This document shows, in pieces, positions 55,380-64,000 of a DNA stretch of 64,000 bases. This DNA is from Azomonas tarimensis (GTDB lineage Bacteria; Pseudomonadota; Gammaproteobacteria; Pseudomonadales; Pseudomonadaceae): the NCBI RefSeq assembly GCF_042648805.1, contig NZ_JBHRXZ010000024.1:124001-188000 (forward strand), given 5' to 3'. How positions within the stretch are numbered: position 1 is the first letter of the stretch; every line of letters starts with the position of its first letter. The notes beneath the pieces were generated by a model, which was given only the letters and a program-made list of their open reading frames with translations, did no database searches and was not told the DNA's origin. The position numbers and the translations under genes were made by a program.

Positions 55380-56000
55380 TCATTTGCCCGCTTCGCTGAC
55401 GGCCGCCAGTTGCTCGCCAGTCTCGATCGGCTTCTCGAAGCTGCTCGCCAAGGTAGCCAGCGCCCTCTGCGGGAGAAGCACCATCTCGATGCGGCGGTTC
55501 TGCGCACGTCCCTGCTCGCTGGCGTTGTCGGCGCGCGGCGCATCGGCACCGAGCCCCTTGATCATCAGGCGGTCGTGCTTGAGGCCACTCATGCGGAAAA
55601 TCGCGCCAAAGGCACCGGCCCGGTCACGGCTCAGGGTGCGGTTAACGGCATCGTCCACATCACCATGGCCGAGCAGCATCACTGCCGCCTCATGATCGTT
55701 CTCCACGAGCTTGGCCACCTTCGTGATGGGACCAAGCACCGCTGGCAATAGCATGCTTGGACGATCCGGGTTGAAACTGCTGTCCACGGGCGCCGTGACG
55801 ATAACCTGAGCATCGTTACGCGACACTTCGAAACGGCTGTCCTTCAGGGCTGACCGCAAGTGGGTCTCGTATTTGTCGAGCCAGGCGGCCTCGACCTTCG
55901 GCGTTTCGATCACCGAAGCGACCGGCTCTGCCGTTTCCTTGGAACTGCAGGCGGCAAGGGAGATGCAGAGAATCAGGGTCGCGCTCTTGAACAACTTCAT
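55380..56000 (-). CDS. OmpA-family lipoprotein
   Basis: This 206-residue protein has lipobox SLAAC (Cys18) and an OmpA-like domain (about 90-185; VMLLGHGDVDDAVN, RDRAGAFGAIF, NRRIEMVLLP) that should bind peptidoglycan. The GH-D rather than GHTD motif is a mild departure. ATG 56000 chosen for the signal peptide. It is upstream of pdxH on the same strand, a pairing I recall from P. aeruginosa. Confidence 0.87.
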   Translation of the reverse strand: MKLFKSATLILCISLAACSSKETAEPVASVIETPKVEAAWLDKYETHLRSALKDSRFEVSRNDAQVIVTAPVDSSFNPDRPSMLLPAVLGPITKVAKLVENDHEAAVMLLGHGDVDDAVNRTLSRDRAGAFGAIFRMSGLKHDRLMIKGLGADAPRADNASEQGRAQNRRIEMVLLPQRALATLASSFEKPIETGEQLAAVSEAGK

Positions 56001-56123
56001 GGGCCAGTCCGTCGGGTCGGTTCTGATAAGTGGGGAGACATGCGAAGCGTAGCTAGGTTTCACTTGAATTACCTCAACCAACGTCTTCTTTCATAAACAA
56101 TAAATCGGACTTCTGACAAACGG

Positions 56124-57278
56124 CTAGGAGAGGCAGTCGCCTACCGCCTGTGCCAACGCCTGGGCACGAGGATCCATCATGACGTAGGGCCCCAGGGTGT
56201 TGGTCACGAAGCCGAAGGCCACCTGCCGCTCAGGATCGGCGAAACCCAGGCATCCTCCTGCTCCCGGATGGCCGAAACTTGCCGGCCCCATGCCAAAGGT
56301 CGCGCCAGGCTGGCCTGGCTGATCCAGCCAGCAGCCCAGCCCGTAGCGCGTCCTCGCCAGCAGCGTCAGATCTTCGCCGAGGCTGTGCTCGCGGGTCATC
56401 TCGGCGAGCAGCTCGGGAGCCAGCAGGCGACCGTCCAGCAGCGCGGCGTAGAAGCCTGCCAGCGACCGGGCGTTGCCATGCAGGTTGGCGGCCGGCAGTA
56501 CGCTCCGCTGCCACTCCGGCTTGTTGCCACTATTGAGAAAGCCCGGCGGGTTGCCAAAGGCGCGCCCCACGAGCGAGGCCGGATCGGCCGCTACGGCCTT
56601 CATCAGGCGTTGCGCACCCTCGTCACCGAAATCGTTGCGTACCCGACCGAGGTAGGCCGTTCGCGCCATCGCCTCGTCGCCGAGGCCAAGATGCAGGTCA
56701 AATCCCAACGGCCGTGCCACACGGGCGATGATCGCCTCCCCCGGTGCGCGACCGTCTACCAGGCGAAGCAATTCGCCCAGGATCCAGCCGAAGGTCATCG
56801 GCGCATAGCCCTGGCCATCGCCGGGGGTCCACCACGGCCTTTCCTCGGCCACTGCACAGGTCATGCGCTGCCAGTCATATAGCGCCTGGGCGGGTAGCGG
56901 CTCGCGCAAAGCCGGCAGACCCGCCCGATGACAGAGCACCTGGCGCAGGGTGATGGCCTCCTTGCCGTTGCGGCCAAACGCCGGCCAATAGCCTGCCAGC
57001 GGCGCGTCGAGCGCCAGCCGACCCTCGGCAACGAGCTGCAGAACCGAAGTCGCGGCGAGGGTCTTGGAGCAGGAAAACAGGTTGACCAGCGTGTCGCTGT
57101 GCCACACGGCTTCGTTGGCCGCATCCACCGTACCGGCCCATAGATCCAGCACCGTCTCGCCGCCGACCTGAACGCAAAGCGCCGCGCCACGCTGGCGGTT
57201 GCCCTCGAACAGACTGGCGAAGGTGTCACGAACCGACTCGAACCTCAGATCGAAATATCCCTGAACCTGCACGCTCAC
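56124..57278 (-). CDS. Serine hydrolase of the class C beta-lactamase/EstB esterase family
   Basis: This 384-residue cytoplasmic protein without signal peptide has the SxxK nucleophile motif SCSK (Ser69, Lys72) and a C-terminal HPGAGG motif in the KTG position. This is the EstB esterase pattern rather than a true beta-lactamase. WWTPGDGQGYAPMTFGWILG holds the Tyr motif. The start is GTG 57278, overlapping the GIY-YIG gene stop (GTGA). Substrate unknown. Confidence 0.9.
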   Translation of the reverse strand: MSVQVQGYFDLRFESVRDTFASLFEGNRQRGAALCVQVGGETVLDLWAGTVDAANEAVWHSDTLVNLFSCSKTLAATSVLQLVAEGRLALDAPLAGYWPAFGRNGKEAITLRQVLCHRAGLPALREPLPAQALYDWQRMTCAVAEERPWWTPGDGQGYAPMTFGWILGELLRLVDGRAPGEAIIARVARPLGFDLHLGLGDEAMARTAYLGRVRNDFGDEGAQRLMKAVAADPASLVGRAFGNPPGFLNSGNKPEWQRSVLPAANLHGNARSLAGFYAALLDGRLLAPELLAEMTREHSLGEDLTLLARTRYGLGCWLDQPGQPGATFGMGPASFGHPGAGGCLGFADPERQVAFGFVTNTLGPYVMMDPRAQALAQAVGDCLS

Positions 57279-57571
57279 ACCCCATGATCAGCGGCGACGG
57301 GCCCAGCGGCCTCGCCATTGGCGGCCAAGGCCTCTTTCGCGGCCTTGCTCAATTGCTTGATCGCATACTCGCGCCGCAGCGCCTCGCCTTTTCCAGCGCA
57401 GCTTTCGACATAGGCCAGCGCCACCGCAGGGCTCGAGCGGAAGAACCGCGCACCGCGTCCGGCCCGATGGGCATCGAAACGCCGCTGGACGTCGTCGCTG
57501 ATACCACAGTAGAGGGCGCCATTGGCCGCCCGGACGAGATAAACGAACCAGGGTTTGCTCGCCGCCGTCAT
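57275..57571 (-). CDS. GIY-YIG nuclease-domain protein (YhbQ-like)
   Basis: This 98-residue protein has a single GIY-YIG domain: WFVYLVRAANGALYCGISDD (GIY equivalent VYL, YIG equivalent YCG), the arginine in VQRRFDAHRAG, and the metal-binding Glu in GEALRREYAIKQL. YhbQ/UPF0213 members have been linked to repair of damaged DNA. I start at ATG 57571. It is upstream of and overlapping the esterase gene. Confidence 0.9.
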   Translation of the reverse strand: MTAASKPWFVYLVRAANGALYCGISDDVQRRFDAHRAGRGARFFRSSPAVALAYVESCAGKGEALRREYAIKQLSKAAKEALAANGEAAGPVAADHGV

Positions 57572-57644
57572 CGATACATCCACCCACGGGAAAACGTCCA
57601 CACAGAGGCTACACTGCGCGGACTGGATCAGACGGAAAGCTTGC

Positions 57645-58127
57645 ATGAATCTTCAGATCTTCACCACCGGCGGCACCTTCGACAAGCTCTATTACGATGC
57701 GCTCTCCGATTTCCAGATCGGCGACCCCACCGTGGATGACCTGCTTCGCGAGGCCCGGGTGGACTTCAGTTACAGGGTCGACAGTCTGCTGAAAAAGGAC
57801 AGTCTCGACCTCACCGATGAGGACCGCGCGCTGATCCGCGATCAGGTCGCCGCCTGCGAACACCGGCACATTCTCATCATCCACGGCACCGACACCATGA
57901 CCAACACCGCCGAGGCGCTGCGTGGCATCGCGGGCAAGGTCATCGTGTTCACCGGATCCATGCAACCGGCGCGCATGCGCCAGAGCGATGCCCCCTTCAA
58001 TCTGGGGCTGGCCATCGGCGCCCTGCAGTTGTTGCCGGACGGCCTCTACATCGCCATGAGCGGACAGGTGTTCGAAGCCGGAAAGGTCAGGAAGAACCGG
58101 TCCGAGGGGCGCTTCGAGGGGCAATGA
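57645..58127 (+). CDS. Short asparaginase-domain protein
   Basis: This 160-residue protein matches only the N-terminal domain of type I/II L-asparaginases. It has both active-site threonine motifs: IFTTGGTFDK (residues 5-14) and ILIIHGTDTM with the catalytic Thr-Asp pair. Full asparaginases are about 330 residues with a second domain completing the active site, so activity is uncertain. The C-terminus (RKNRSEGRFEGQ) looks natural, not frameshifted. It is divergent from the GIY-YIG gene and convergent with flhB. Confidence 0.87.
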   Translation: MNLQIFTTGGTFDKLYYDALSDFQIGDPTVDDLLREARVDFSYRVDSLLKKDSLDLTDEDRALIRDQVAACEHRHILIIHGTDTMTNTAEALRGIAGKVIVFTGSMQPARMRQSDAPFNLGLAIGALQLLPDGLYIAMSGQVFEAGKVRKNRSEGRFEGQ

Positions 58128-58152
58128 CGGTGCGGCCCGGCTACTGGGCAGC

Positions 58153-59289
58153 TCATTCGTCCCGACGCAGGTCCGGCGGGATCGGCAGCTTGCCCAGCGG
58201 GTCGGGACGCCTTCCCTTGCCGGCCTGGTACTGGCGCAGCTGATAGACGTATGCCAGCACCTGCGCCACGGCCAGGTACAACCCCGCCGGGATCTCGCGG
58301 TCGATTTCGGTCGAGTAGTACACCGCCCGGGCCAGCGCCGGGGACTCGAGTACCATGACCTTGTGCTCGTTGGCGATCTCGCGGATCTTCAACGCCGTGA
58401 AGTCACCCCCCTTGGCCAGCACCACCGGCGCTGCGCCCTTCTCCGCGTCGTACTTCAGGGCGACGGCGAAGTGGGTCGGGTTGGTGATGACCACATCGGC
58501 CTCCGGCACCGCCTGCATCATCCGGCGGTTGGCCAGCTCGCGCTGGACCTGGCGAATGCGTGACTTCACCTCCGGCTTGCCCTCGGTGTCCTTGTACTCG
58601 TCGCGCACTTCCTGCTTGGTCATCATAAGCTTCTGCTTGTTGTCCCAGAGCTGGAAAGGCACGTCGACGGCGGCGATGAGGATCAGCCCGCAGGCCATCC
58701 AGAGCGCGCACCAGCCAATGATTTCGGCGCTGTGCAGGATGGCCCGATCGAGCGGTTGCTTGGCGATGGACACCAGATCGTCCTGATAGGCCGCAAGCAC
58801 CGCCAGGGCAACCGCCAGCACCACGAGAAACTTGCCGAGCGCCTTCAGCAACTCGACCAGTGCCTTGGCGGAAAACATCCGCTTGAGCCCGGCCGCCGGG
58901 TTCATCCGGCTGACCTTGGGCGCCATGGCCTTGGCCGAAAACAGCCAGCCACCGAGCGACACCGGCCCAATGATCGAGGCGAGCGCCAGCGCCACCAGCA
59001 GGGGCAGTATCGCCTTGAGCGCCGCCAGGCCACTGCCGGCCAGCAGCATGCCCATGGCGTCCGGTGCCAGCAACGCCTCTCGGCTCAGGGCGAAATTGCT
59101 CTGCATGATGCTCATCAGGGTCAGTGCCAGGCCCTTGCCGGTGATCAGCAGGGCACCGATGCCGCCGAGGGTCACGGCGACGGTGCTGAGTTCCTTTGAG
59201 CGGGCCAGTTGGCCCTTCTCGCGGGATTCCCGGAGGCGTTTCTCCGTAGGTTCCTCGCTCTTGTCGGCCCCGCTCTCGCTTTCAGCCAT
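58153..59289 (-). CDS. flhB: Flagellar export apparatus protein FlhB
   Basis: This 378-residue substrate-specificity switch has four membrane helices (about 35-215) and a cytoplasmic domain with autocleavage motif NPTH (270-273). The N-terminal segment is EEPTEKRLRESREKGQ. It follows fliR by 15 bp and ends the cluster here; flhA is not in the window. Confidence 0.97.
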   Translation of the reverse strand: MAESESGADKSEEPTEKRLRESREKGQLARSKELSTVAVTLGGIGALLITGKGLALTLMSIMQSNFALSREALLAPDAMGMLLAGSGLAALKAILPLLVALALASIIGPVSLGGWLFSAKAMAPKVSRMNPAAGLKRMFSAKALVELLKALGKFLVVLAVALAVLAAYQDDLVSIAKQPLDRAILHSAEIIGWCALWMACGLILIAAVDVPFQLWDNKQKLMMTKQEVRDEYKDTEGKPEVKSRIRQVQRELANRRMMQAVPEADVVITNPTHFAVALKYDAEKGAAPVVLAKGGDFTALKIREIANEHKVMVLESPALARAVYYSTEIDREIPAGLYLAVAQVLAYVYQLRQYQAGKGRRPDPLGKLPIPPDLRRDE

Positions 59290-59304
59290 CAGCCCGTCCT
59301 CCCA

Positions 59305-60081
59305 TCAGCCTGCACCTGCCAGTTCACGCAACCACAGCAGCGCATCGGTCACGAATACCTGGTACTGGGCCATGATATCGGCCATGCCGATCCAGACGAT
59401 GGCCAGCCCGAGCACCAGGGTCAGCGGAAAGCCGATGGCGAAGATATTCAGCTGCGGCGCCGCGCGGGTCATCAGGCCGAACGCGAGGTTGATCACAAGC
59501 AGCGCTGTGATCGCTGGCAGGACCAGCAGCAGCCCGGCCCCCAGTACCCAGCCGAGGCGGCCGGCGATCGCCCAGAAGTGATTGACCGAAAGGCCTTCGC
59601 CGACCGGCAGCGTGACAAAGCTTTCAGCGAGGATCTCGAGGGTCACCAGATGGCCGTTCATGGCAAGGAACAGCAGCACCACCAGCATGTTGAAGAACTG
59701 CCCGAGCACAGGCACCGAGATCCCGTTGGCCGGGTCCATCATCGAGGCGAACCCGAGGCCCATCTGCATGGCCAGCAATTGGCCGGAGACGATGAACAGG
59801 TGGAAGAACAGCTGCAGCGAGAAGCCCATCATGACGCCGATCAGCACCTGCTCGGCAATCAGGTACAGCGCCCGGACGCTGATCAGCTCGACCTCCGGCA
59901 TCGGCCCCAGGGTCGGCACCAGAACGATGGCGATGGCCAGCGCCAGGTACAGCCTGACCCGCATCGGCACCAGTTGGGTGCCGATGATCGGCATGCTCAT
60001 CAGCAGCGCGGCGACGCGAAACAGGGGCAGCAGGAACTGCGCGACCCAGCCGCCGATCTGAGCGTCGCTGAGCGCCAGCAT
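59305..60081 (-). CDS. fliR: Flagellar export protein FliR
   Basis: This 258-residue membrane protein of the export gate has about six hydrophobic segments, with AEQVLIGVMMGFSLQLFFHL and MQMGLGFASMMDP typical of FliR. The start ATG shares its A with the fliQ stop (TGATG). Confidence 0.96.
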   Translation of the reverse strand: MLALSDAQIGGWVAQFLLPLFRVAALLMSMPIIGTQLVPMRVRLYLALAIAIVLVPTLGPMPEVELISVRALYLIAEQVLIGVMMGFSLQLFFHLFIVSGQLLAMQMGLGFASMMDPANGISVPVLGQFFNMLVVLLFLAMNGHLVTLEILAESFVTLPVGEGLSVNHFWAIAGRLGWVLGAGLLLVLPAITALLVINLAFGLMTRAAPQLNIFAIGFPLTLVLGLAIVWIGMADIMAQYQVFVTDALLWLRELAGAG

Positions 60082-60350
60082 CAGCCGATCAGCATCGGGA
60101 TGTTATGGACCAGGTTTTCGGTGAACTCCATCATCTGACGAACCAGCCAGGGGCCGGCCCAGATCAGCGTGAGCAGCATCACCAGCAACCGTGGCAGGAA
60201 GCTCAGGGTCTGCTCGTTGATCTGGGTAGCGGCCTGGAACATGGCCACCACCAGGCCCACCAGCAGGCTGGGAAGTACCAACAGCGCCACCATGACGGTG
60301 GTCAGCCAGAGTCCCTCGCGGAACAGGTCAACCGCGACTTCAGGGGTCAT
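60081..60350 (-). CDS. fliQ: Flagellar export protein FliQ
   Basis: This 89-residue protein has two membrane helices and the FliQ signature LPSLLVGLVVAMFQAATQIN followed by EQTLSFLPRL. It is part of the FliPQR gate and lies 10 bp after fliP. Confidence 0.97.
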   Translation of the reverse strand: MTPEVAVDLFREGLWLTTVMVALLVLPSLLVGLVVAMFQAATQINEQTLSFLPRLLVMLLTLIWAGPWLVRQMMEFTENLVHNIPMLIG

Positions 60351-60360
60351 CCGCGCGCTC

Positions 60361-61125
60361 CTAGAAAGTACCGAAACTGCCGGCCAGGGTGCCCATGATC
60401 AGCCCCCAGCCATCCACCAGCACGAACAGCATGATCTTGAACGGCAGCGAGATGATCAGCGGCGACAGCATCATCATGCCCATCGCCATCAGCACGCTGG
60501 CCACCACCATGTCGATGATCAGGAAGGGAATGAAGATCATGAAGCCGATCTGGAAGGCGGTCTTGAGTTCGGACGTGACGAAGGCCGGCACCAGGATGGT
60601 CAGGGGGACGGCGTCAGCGCTTGGTATGTCGGTACGCCGCGACAACCGGACAAAGAGTTCCAGGTCGGTTTCACGGGTCTGCGACAGCATGAAGTCCTTT
60701 AGCGGCACCTCGGCGCGGGCGATGGCCTCTTGAGCGGGGATTTCCTCGTTCAGGTAGGGTTGCAGCGCCGCCTCGTTGATGCGGTCGAACACCGGCGCCA
60801 TGATGAACAAGGTGAGAAACAGCGCCAGGCCGACCAGGATCTGGTTCGACGGCGTCTGCTGCAGGCCGAGCGCCTGGCGCAGGATCGAGAAGACGATGAT
60901 GATCCGCGTGAAGCTGGTCATCAGCATGACGAACGCCGGGATGAAGCTCAGCGCTGTCATGATCAGCAGGATCTGCAGGCTGACCGAATACTCCTGCTGC
61001 CCTTCGGGATTGGTCGACAGGGTGATCGCCGGGATCGACAGCGGATCGCTGGCAGCGGTCTGCGCAGCGGCCAGCGGCGCCGCCAGGCTCAGCAGCAGGA
61101 AGATGAACAGACGCCAGGGGGACAT
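60361..61125 (-). CDS. fliP: Flagellar export protein FliP
   Basis: This 254-residue protein has a cleavable signal sequence (about 1-21) and four membrane helices. Signatures are PAFVMLMTSFTRIIIVFSIL and RQALGLQQTPSNQILVGLAL, with FIPFLIIDMVVASVLMAMGM near the C-terminus. The start overlaps the fliO stop (TAATG). Confidence 0.98.
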   Translation of the reverse strand: MSPWRLFIFLLLSLAAPLAAAQTAASDPLSIPAITLSTNPEGQQEYSVSLQILLIMTALSFIPAFVMLMTSFTRIIIVFSILRQALGLQQTPSNQILVGLALFLTLFIMAPVFDRINEAALQPYLNEEIPAQEAIARAEVPLKDFMLSQTRETDLELFVRLSRRTDIPSADAVPLTILVPAFVTSELKTAFQIGFMIFIPFLIIDMVVASVLMAMGMMMLSPLIISLPFKIMLFVLVDGWGLIMGTLAGSFGTF

Positions 61126-61535
61126 TACGACTTGTCCTTGTGATCCTTGCCGAGCAGCTCCATGAGCCGTTGGGCGAATTCAGGGGTGGCCGGCTCGGTC
61201 GAGGGCGGCTCGACCGGCTCGGTGAGTACGTGCAGCGGCGTGATGCGCCCGGCGCTCAGGCCCAGGAGGATTTGCTCCTTGCCTACCTGGACCAGCACCA
61301 GGCGGTCGCGCGGGCCGAGGTGCTGGACCGCCAGGGTGCGGATCAGCTGGCCACCGCCGGGCTTGAACTGCTGCATGCGTCGCAGCATCCAGCCGAGGCC
61401 GAAGATCAGACCGACCACCAGCAGCAGGCCCAGCAGCATGCGCGTCAGCTGACCGACGACATCGCTGCCGGCGGCCGGCTCGGCGGCCAGCACCGGCCAG
61501 CTGACCAGCAGCACAGCGAACAGGACGGTGCGCAC
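61125..61535 (-). CDS. fliO: Flagellar biosynthesis protein FliO
   Basis: This 136-residue protein has a signal-like N-terminus, one membrane helix (MLLGLLLVVGLIFGLGWML) and a cytoplasmic domain (LGPRDRLVLVQVGKEQILLG). FliO assists FliP assembly. The start is GTG 61535, 1 bp after the fliN stop. Confidence 0.94.
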   Translation of the reverse strand: MRTVLFAVLLVSWPVLAAEPAAGSDVVGQLTRMLLGLLLVVGLIFGLGWMLRRMQQFKPGGGQLIRTLAVQHLGPRDRLVLVQVGKEQILLGLSAGRITPLHVLTEPVEPPSTEPATPEFAQRLMELLGKDHKDKS

Positions 61536-61536
61536 T

Positions 61537-62001
61537 TCAGCGCAGCTTCTGGATGCGTTCGCTGGGACTGATCACGTCCGTCAGGCGAATGCCGAACTTT
61601 TCGTTGACCACCACCACTTCGCCGTGGGCGATCAGCGTACCGTTGACCAGCACATCGAGCGGCTCGCCCGCCAGGCGGTCCAGCTCCACCACCGAGCCCT
61701 GGTTGAGCTGCAGCAGGTTGCGGATGTTGATCTCGGTCGAGCCGACCTCCATGGAGATTGTCACCGGGATGTCGAGGATCACGTCCAGGTTGGGCCCGTC
61801 CAGTGTCTGGCGCGGATTGTTCGGCCGCGGCGAGGCGCCAAACTCTTCGATGGGTGCCTTCGGCGGCGCCGAGGCCGACGCCTGATTCATCAGGGCGTCT
61901 ATGTCGTCCTGGCTGGCATCTCCGGCCTCGGCCAGGGCGCTGGCCCACTCGTCGGCCAGCGCCTGCTCTTCACTGGTCATGTTTTCTTTCTCGTCTGCCA
62001 C
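61537..62001 (-). CDS. fliN: Flagellar motor switch protein FliN
   Basis: This 154-residue protein has an acidic N-terminal region (1-65) and a SpoA domain (about 70-154) with LDVILDIPVTISMEVG and VDVLVNGTLIAHGEV-like motifs. It forms the C-ring with FliM and FliG. It follows fliM by 37 bp. Confidence 0.97.
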   Translation of the reverse strand: MADEKENMTSEEQALADEWASALAEAGDASQDDIDALMNQASASAPPKAPIEEFGASPRPNNPRQTLDGPNLDVILDIPVTISMEVGSTEINIRNLLQLNQGSVVELDRLAGEPLDVLVNGTLIAHGEVVVVNEKFGIRLTDVISPSERIQKLR

Positions 62002-62038
62002 TTTCGGATCCTCGACAATGCCGCGCCTGGGGCACGGC

Positions 62039-63010
62039 TCAACGCATGACTTCGATGGGGGCGATCACCTGGAGCGCCAGGTTGCCCTTGTGGGCGCCCA
62101 GCTTCACCTTGAACGCCGGCATGCCACTGGCACGCATGATGATGTCTTCCGGCATCTCCACGGGGATGACGTCGCCGGGCTGCATGTTCAGGATGTCGCG
62201 CAGCTTCAACTGGCGGCGTACCAGGGTCGCGGCCAGCGGCACCTTGACGTCGAGAATGTCCTCGCGCAGCGCCTTGCTCCAGCGCTCGTCCTGATCGTCC
62301 AGGTCCGACTGGAAACCGGCATCGAGCATTTCCCGGATCGGCTCGATCATCGAATAGGGGAAGGTGACGTGCATGTCGCCACCGCCGCCGTCCAGTTCGA
62401 CGTGGAAGGTCGACACCACCACCACCTCGCTCGGGCCGACGATATTCGCCAGCGCCGGGTTGACCTCGGAGTTGAGGTACTCGAACTCGACGTTGAGCAG
62501 TGCCTGCCAGGCCTCCTTGAGGTCGACGAACATCTGGTCCAGCACCATGCGCACCACGCGCAGTTCGGTAGGCGTGAACTCGCGCCCTTCGATCTTGGCG
62601 TGACGGCCATCGCCGCCAAAGAAGTTGTCCACCAGCTTGAACACCAGCTTGGCGTCGAGGATGAACAAGGCGGTGCCGCGCAGCGGCTTCACCTTCACCA
62701 GATTGAGGCTGGTGGGGACGTACAGCGAATGCACGTACTCACCGAACTTCATCACCTGCACCCCACCGACTGCCACATCGGCGCTGCGCCTGAGCAGGTT
62801 GAACATGCTGATGCGGGTGTACCGGGCGAAGCGCTCGTTGATCATCTCCAGGGTCGGCATGCGGCCGCGGACGATGCGCTCCTGGGTGGTCAGGTCATAG
62901 CTCTTGACGCCGCCCGGCTCGACATCGCCATCGGTATCCACCAACCCGTCGTCGACGCCGTGCAGAAGCGCATCGATCTCGTCCTGGGAAAGCAGGTCTT
63001 GTACGGCCAT
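62039..63010 (-). CDS. fliM: Flagellar motor switch protein FliM
   Basis: This 323-residue protein begins MAVQDLLSQDEIDALLHG, which contains the CheY-P-binding peptide. The middle domain (GGVQVMKFGEYVHSL region) is followed by a C-terminal SpoA domain. It is the C-ring component that receives the chemotaxis signal, 12 bp after fliL. Confidence 0.98.
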   Translation of the reverse strand: MAVQDLLSQDEIDALLHGVDDGLVDTDGDVEPGGVKSYDLTTQERIVRGRMPTLEMINERFARYTRISMFNLLRRSADVAVGGVQVMKFGEYVHSLYVPTSLNLVKVKPLRGTALFILDAKLVFKLVDNFFGGDGRHAKIEGREFTPTELRVVRMVLDQMFVDLKEAWQALLNVEFEYLNSEVNPALANIVGPSEVVVVSTFHVELDGGGGDMHVTFPYSMIEPIREMLDAGFQSDLDDQDERWSKALREDILDVKVPLAATLVRRQLKLRDILNMQPGDVIPVEMPEDIIMRASGMPAFKVKLGAHKGNLALQVIAPIEVMR

Positions 63011-63022
63011 CTTTGGCAGCCC

Positions 63023-63526
63023 TTATTGCAATACGAAGTTGGTGAAAAGCACTTGCTCGATGGCCAACTGGCCAGTCTCCTGCTGGGCCAGTTCCTGCAC
63101 GCTGGCCGTTGCCTGCTGACGCAACATCTCCTTCCCCACCGGCGTCATCAGCTGGGCGAAGTCCTGGCTGGAAAACAGCATGACCAGGCGGTTGCGCAAC
63201 AGCGGCATGTGGGTCTTCAGTGCATCGAGCGATTTCTGGTCCCGGGACATCAGCGCAACGCTGACCTGCATGTAGCGCGGGCGATTGTCGTGCCGGTAGT
63301 TGATGACGAAGGCCGGTGCCAGCGCCTCATAGATGGCTGGCTGGGCGACTGGTGCAGCGGCCTGATCCGGTTCGGCATCACTGTCCTTGCTCAGCAGGAA
63401 CCAGGTGACCGCCACGGAAATGCCGGCTACCAGCAACAGCGCCACGACCCCGAGGATGATGAGTTTGAGCTTGCCGCCGCCGTTGCCGTCACCAGGCGCT
63501 TTTGCCGCCTTGGGTTTCTTTGCCAT
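63023..63526 (-). CDS. fliL: Flagellar basal body-associated protein FliL
   Basis: This 167-residue protein has a Lys/Gly-rich N-terminus, one membrane helix (KLIILGVVALLLVAGISVAV) and a periplasmic domain that surrounds stators in other species. It is the first complete gene of this flagellar block, 130 bp after fliK; no obvious terminator or promoter is seen in that gap. Confidence 0.96.
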   Translation of the reverse strand: MAKKPKAAKAPGDGNGGGKLKLIILGVVALLLVAGISVAVTWFLLSKDSDAEPDQAAAPVAQPAIYEALAPAFVINYRHDNRPRYMQVSVALMSRDQKSLDALKTHMPLLRNRLVMLFSSQDFAQLMTPVGKEMLRQQATASVQELAQQETGQLAIEQVLFTNFVLQ

Positions 63527-63656
63527 GCCAGTAATCCGTCATCTTCTTGGGTTTGACCCGGGTTCAACACAGGGGTAGCAACACGCGGGCCAGGAGTATC
63601 AGGTAGCAGGCGACCCTCGTAAACGGGCCGACAGAAGGCAACCGCAGAAATCTGCT

Positions 63657-64000
63657 TCAGGCGTAGTAATCCACCAGCCCGCGGGCCCCGTCCGAGCGAT
63701 CGGCGGCCAGCTCGATCACGCCCGTCGCCAGGTCCTCGCTATCATCCTCTGCTGCAGATCTCGAGCCGCTGCCGTGGCCCTGCCCCCCCTGCGAGGCCGA
63801 GTGGTCCGAGACGCTGGCGTCCGCAAGGCTGAGGCCCTGCTGGGCGAAAAGCTCGCGCAAGCGATGCATCTGCGCTTCCAGCGCATCACGAACATGGGCG
63901 TGCGGGCTGAGAAAGGTGACCTGGGCCTGGTCCTTGCTGATCTCGATACGCACTTCCATCCGTCCGAGTTCAGCCGGATCGAGCTGGATCTCTGCCGACT
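63657..64000 (-). CDS. fliK: Flagellar hook-length control protein FliK, C-terminal part
   Basis: The open frame runs to the window edge. It carries the FliK C-terminal domain signature, EIQLDPAELGRMEVRIEI, then a Ser/Gly/Asp-rich tail ending VDYYA. FliK senses hook length and switches FlhB specificity. The gene order fliK-fliL-fliM supports the call. About 113 codons are visible; the N-terminus lies beyond 64000. Confidence 0.93.
   Translation of the reverse strand, partial: SAEIQLDPAELGRMEVRIEISKDQAQVTFLSPHAHVRDALEAQMHRLRELFAQQGLSLADASVSDHSASQGGQGHGSGSRSAAEDDSEDLATGVIELAADRSDGARGLVDYYA

Noticed and set aside
56124..57278. Beta-lactamase resistance gene
   Set aside because: It has no signal peptide and has the HPGAGG/EstB pattern of a cytoplasmic esterase, in a conserved core location.

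Overview
The window reads as chromosomal core of a high-GC gammaproteobacterium of the Pseudomonas group, most like the P. stutzeri (Stutzerimonas) branch. Protein after protein follows the pseudomonad version (SucA/Sdh, OprL-type Pal, AspRS, ProS, SlyX), and gene order follows blocks I remember from P. aeruginosa PAO1. Nearly every base is in an intact gene. I see no insertion sequence, prophage, CRISPR array, toxin-antitoxin or defence locus.

Layout. (1) 1-8.8 kb: TCA-cycle block, sdhCDAB-sucA-sucB on the minus strand, divergent from gltA, with good sigma70 promoters facing away from each other. (2) 8.9-11.7 kb: a cysteine-cluster protein, nucleoside phosphorylase ppnP, a Vibrio PomAB-like flagellar stator pair and tRNA-Ser(CGA). 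(3) 11.8-20.1 kb: a long-form purC, bamC-dapA, gcvR-bcp, a PerM-type permease, a TusA-like protein, a BepA-like periplasmic protease and nadA. (4) 20.3-32.7 kb: tRNA-Lys(TTT), queC-queE, the Tol-Pal operon (ybgC-tolQRAB-pal-cpoB), ruvCAB, a YebC/PmpR regulator, aspS and an FmdB zinc ribbon. (5) 32.8-47.8 kb: a Dps-like protein, a membrane-anchored cold-shock-domain protein, slyX-HIT, proS, a lipoprotein and a lytic transglycosylase, a TlpA-like lipoprotein and YihY, arsC-like and wrbA, hda, a second PerM-type permease, purMN and DUF3108. (6) 47.8-53.6 kb: a six-gene Mrp-type Na+/H+ antiporter operon with fused A and B subunits. (7) 53.8-58.1 kb: a glycine-zipper lipoprotein, pdxH, an OmpA-like lipoprotein, an EstB-like serine hydrolase, a GIY-YIG protein and a half-length asparaginase. 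(8) 58.1-64 kb: the flagellar export and switch cluster fliK(partial)-L-M-N-O-P-Q-R-flhB.

Functionally the region combines central metabolism and its respiratory link, cell-envelope maintenance (Tol-Pal, BamC, BepA-like, lipoproteins), DNA repair and replication control (Ruv, Hda), nucleotide, NAD, lysine and queuosine biosynthesis, sodium handling (Mrp, possibly Na+-driven PomAB) and flagellar export. The points most worth a second look are the PomAB-like stator, the sdhC leader, the long-form purC at the usual purC locus, the empty tRNA-Lys integration site, the membrane-tethered cold-shock protein, the half-length asparaginase, and small repeats beside yebC. I did not find a convincing new multi-gene system.
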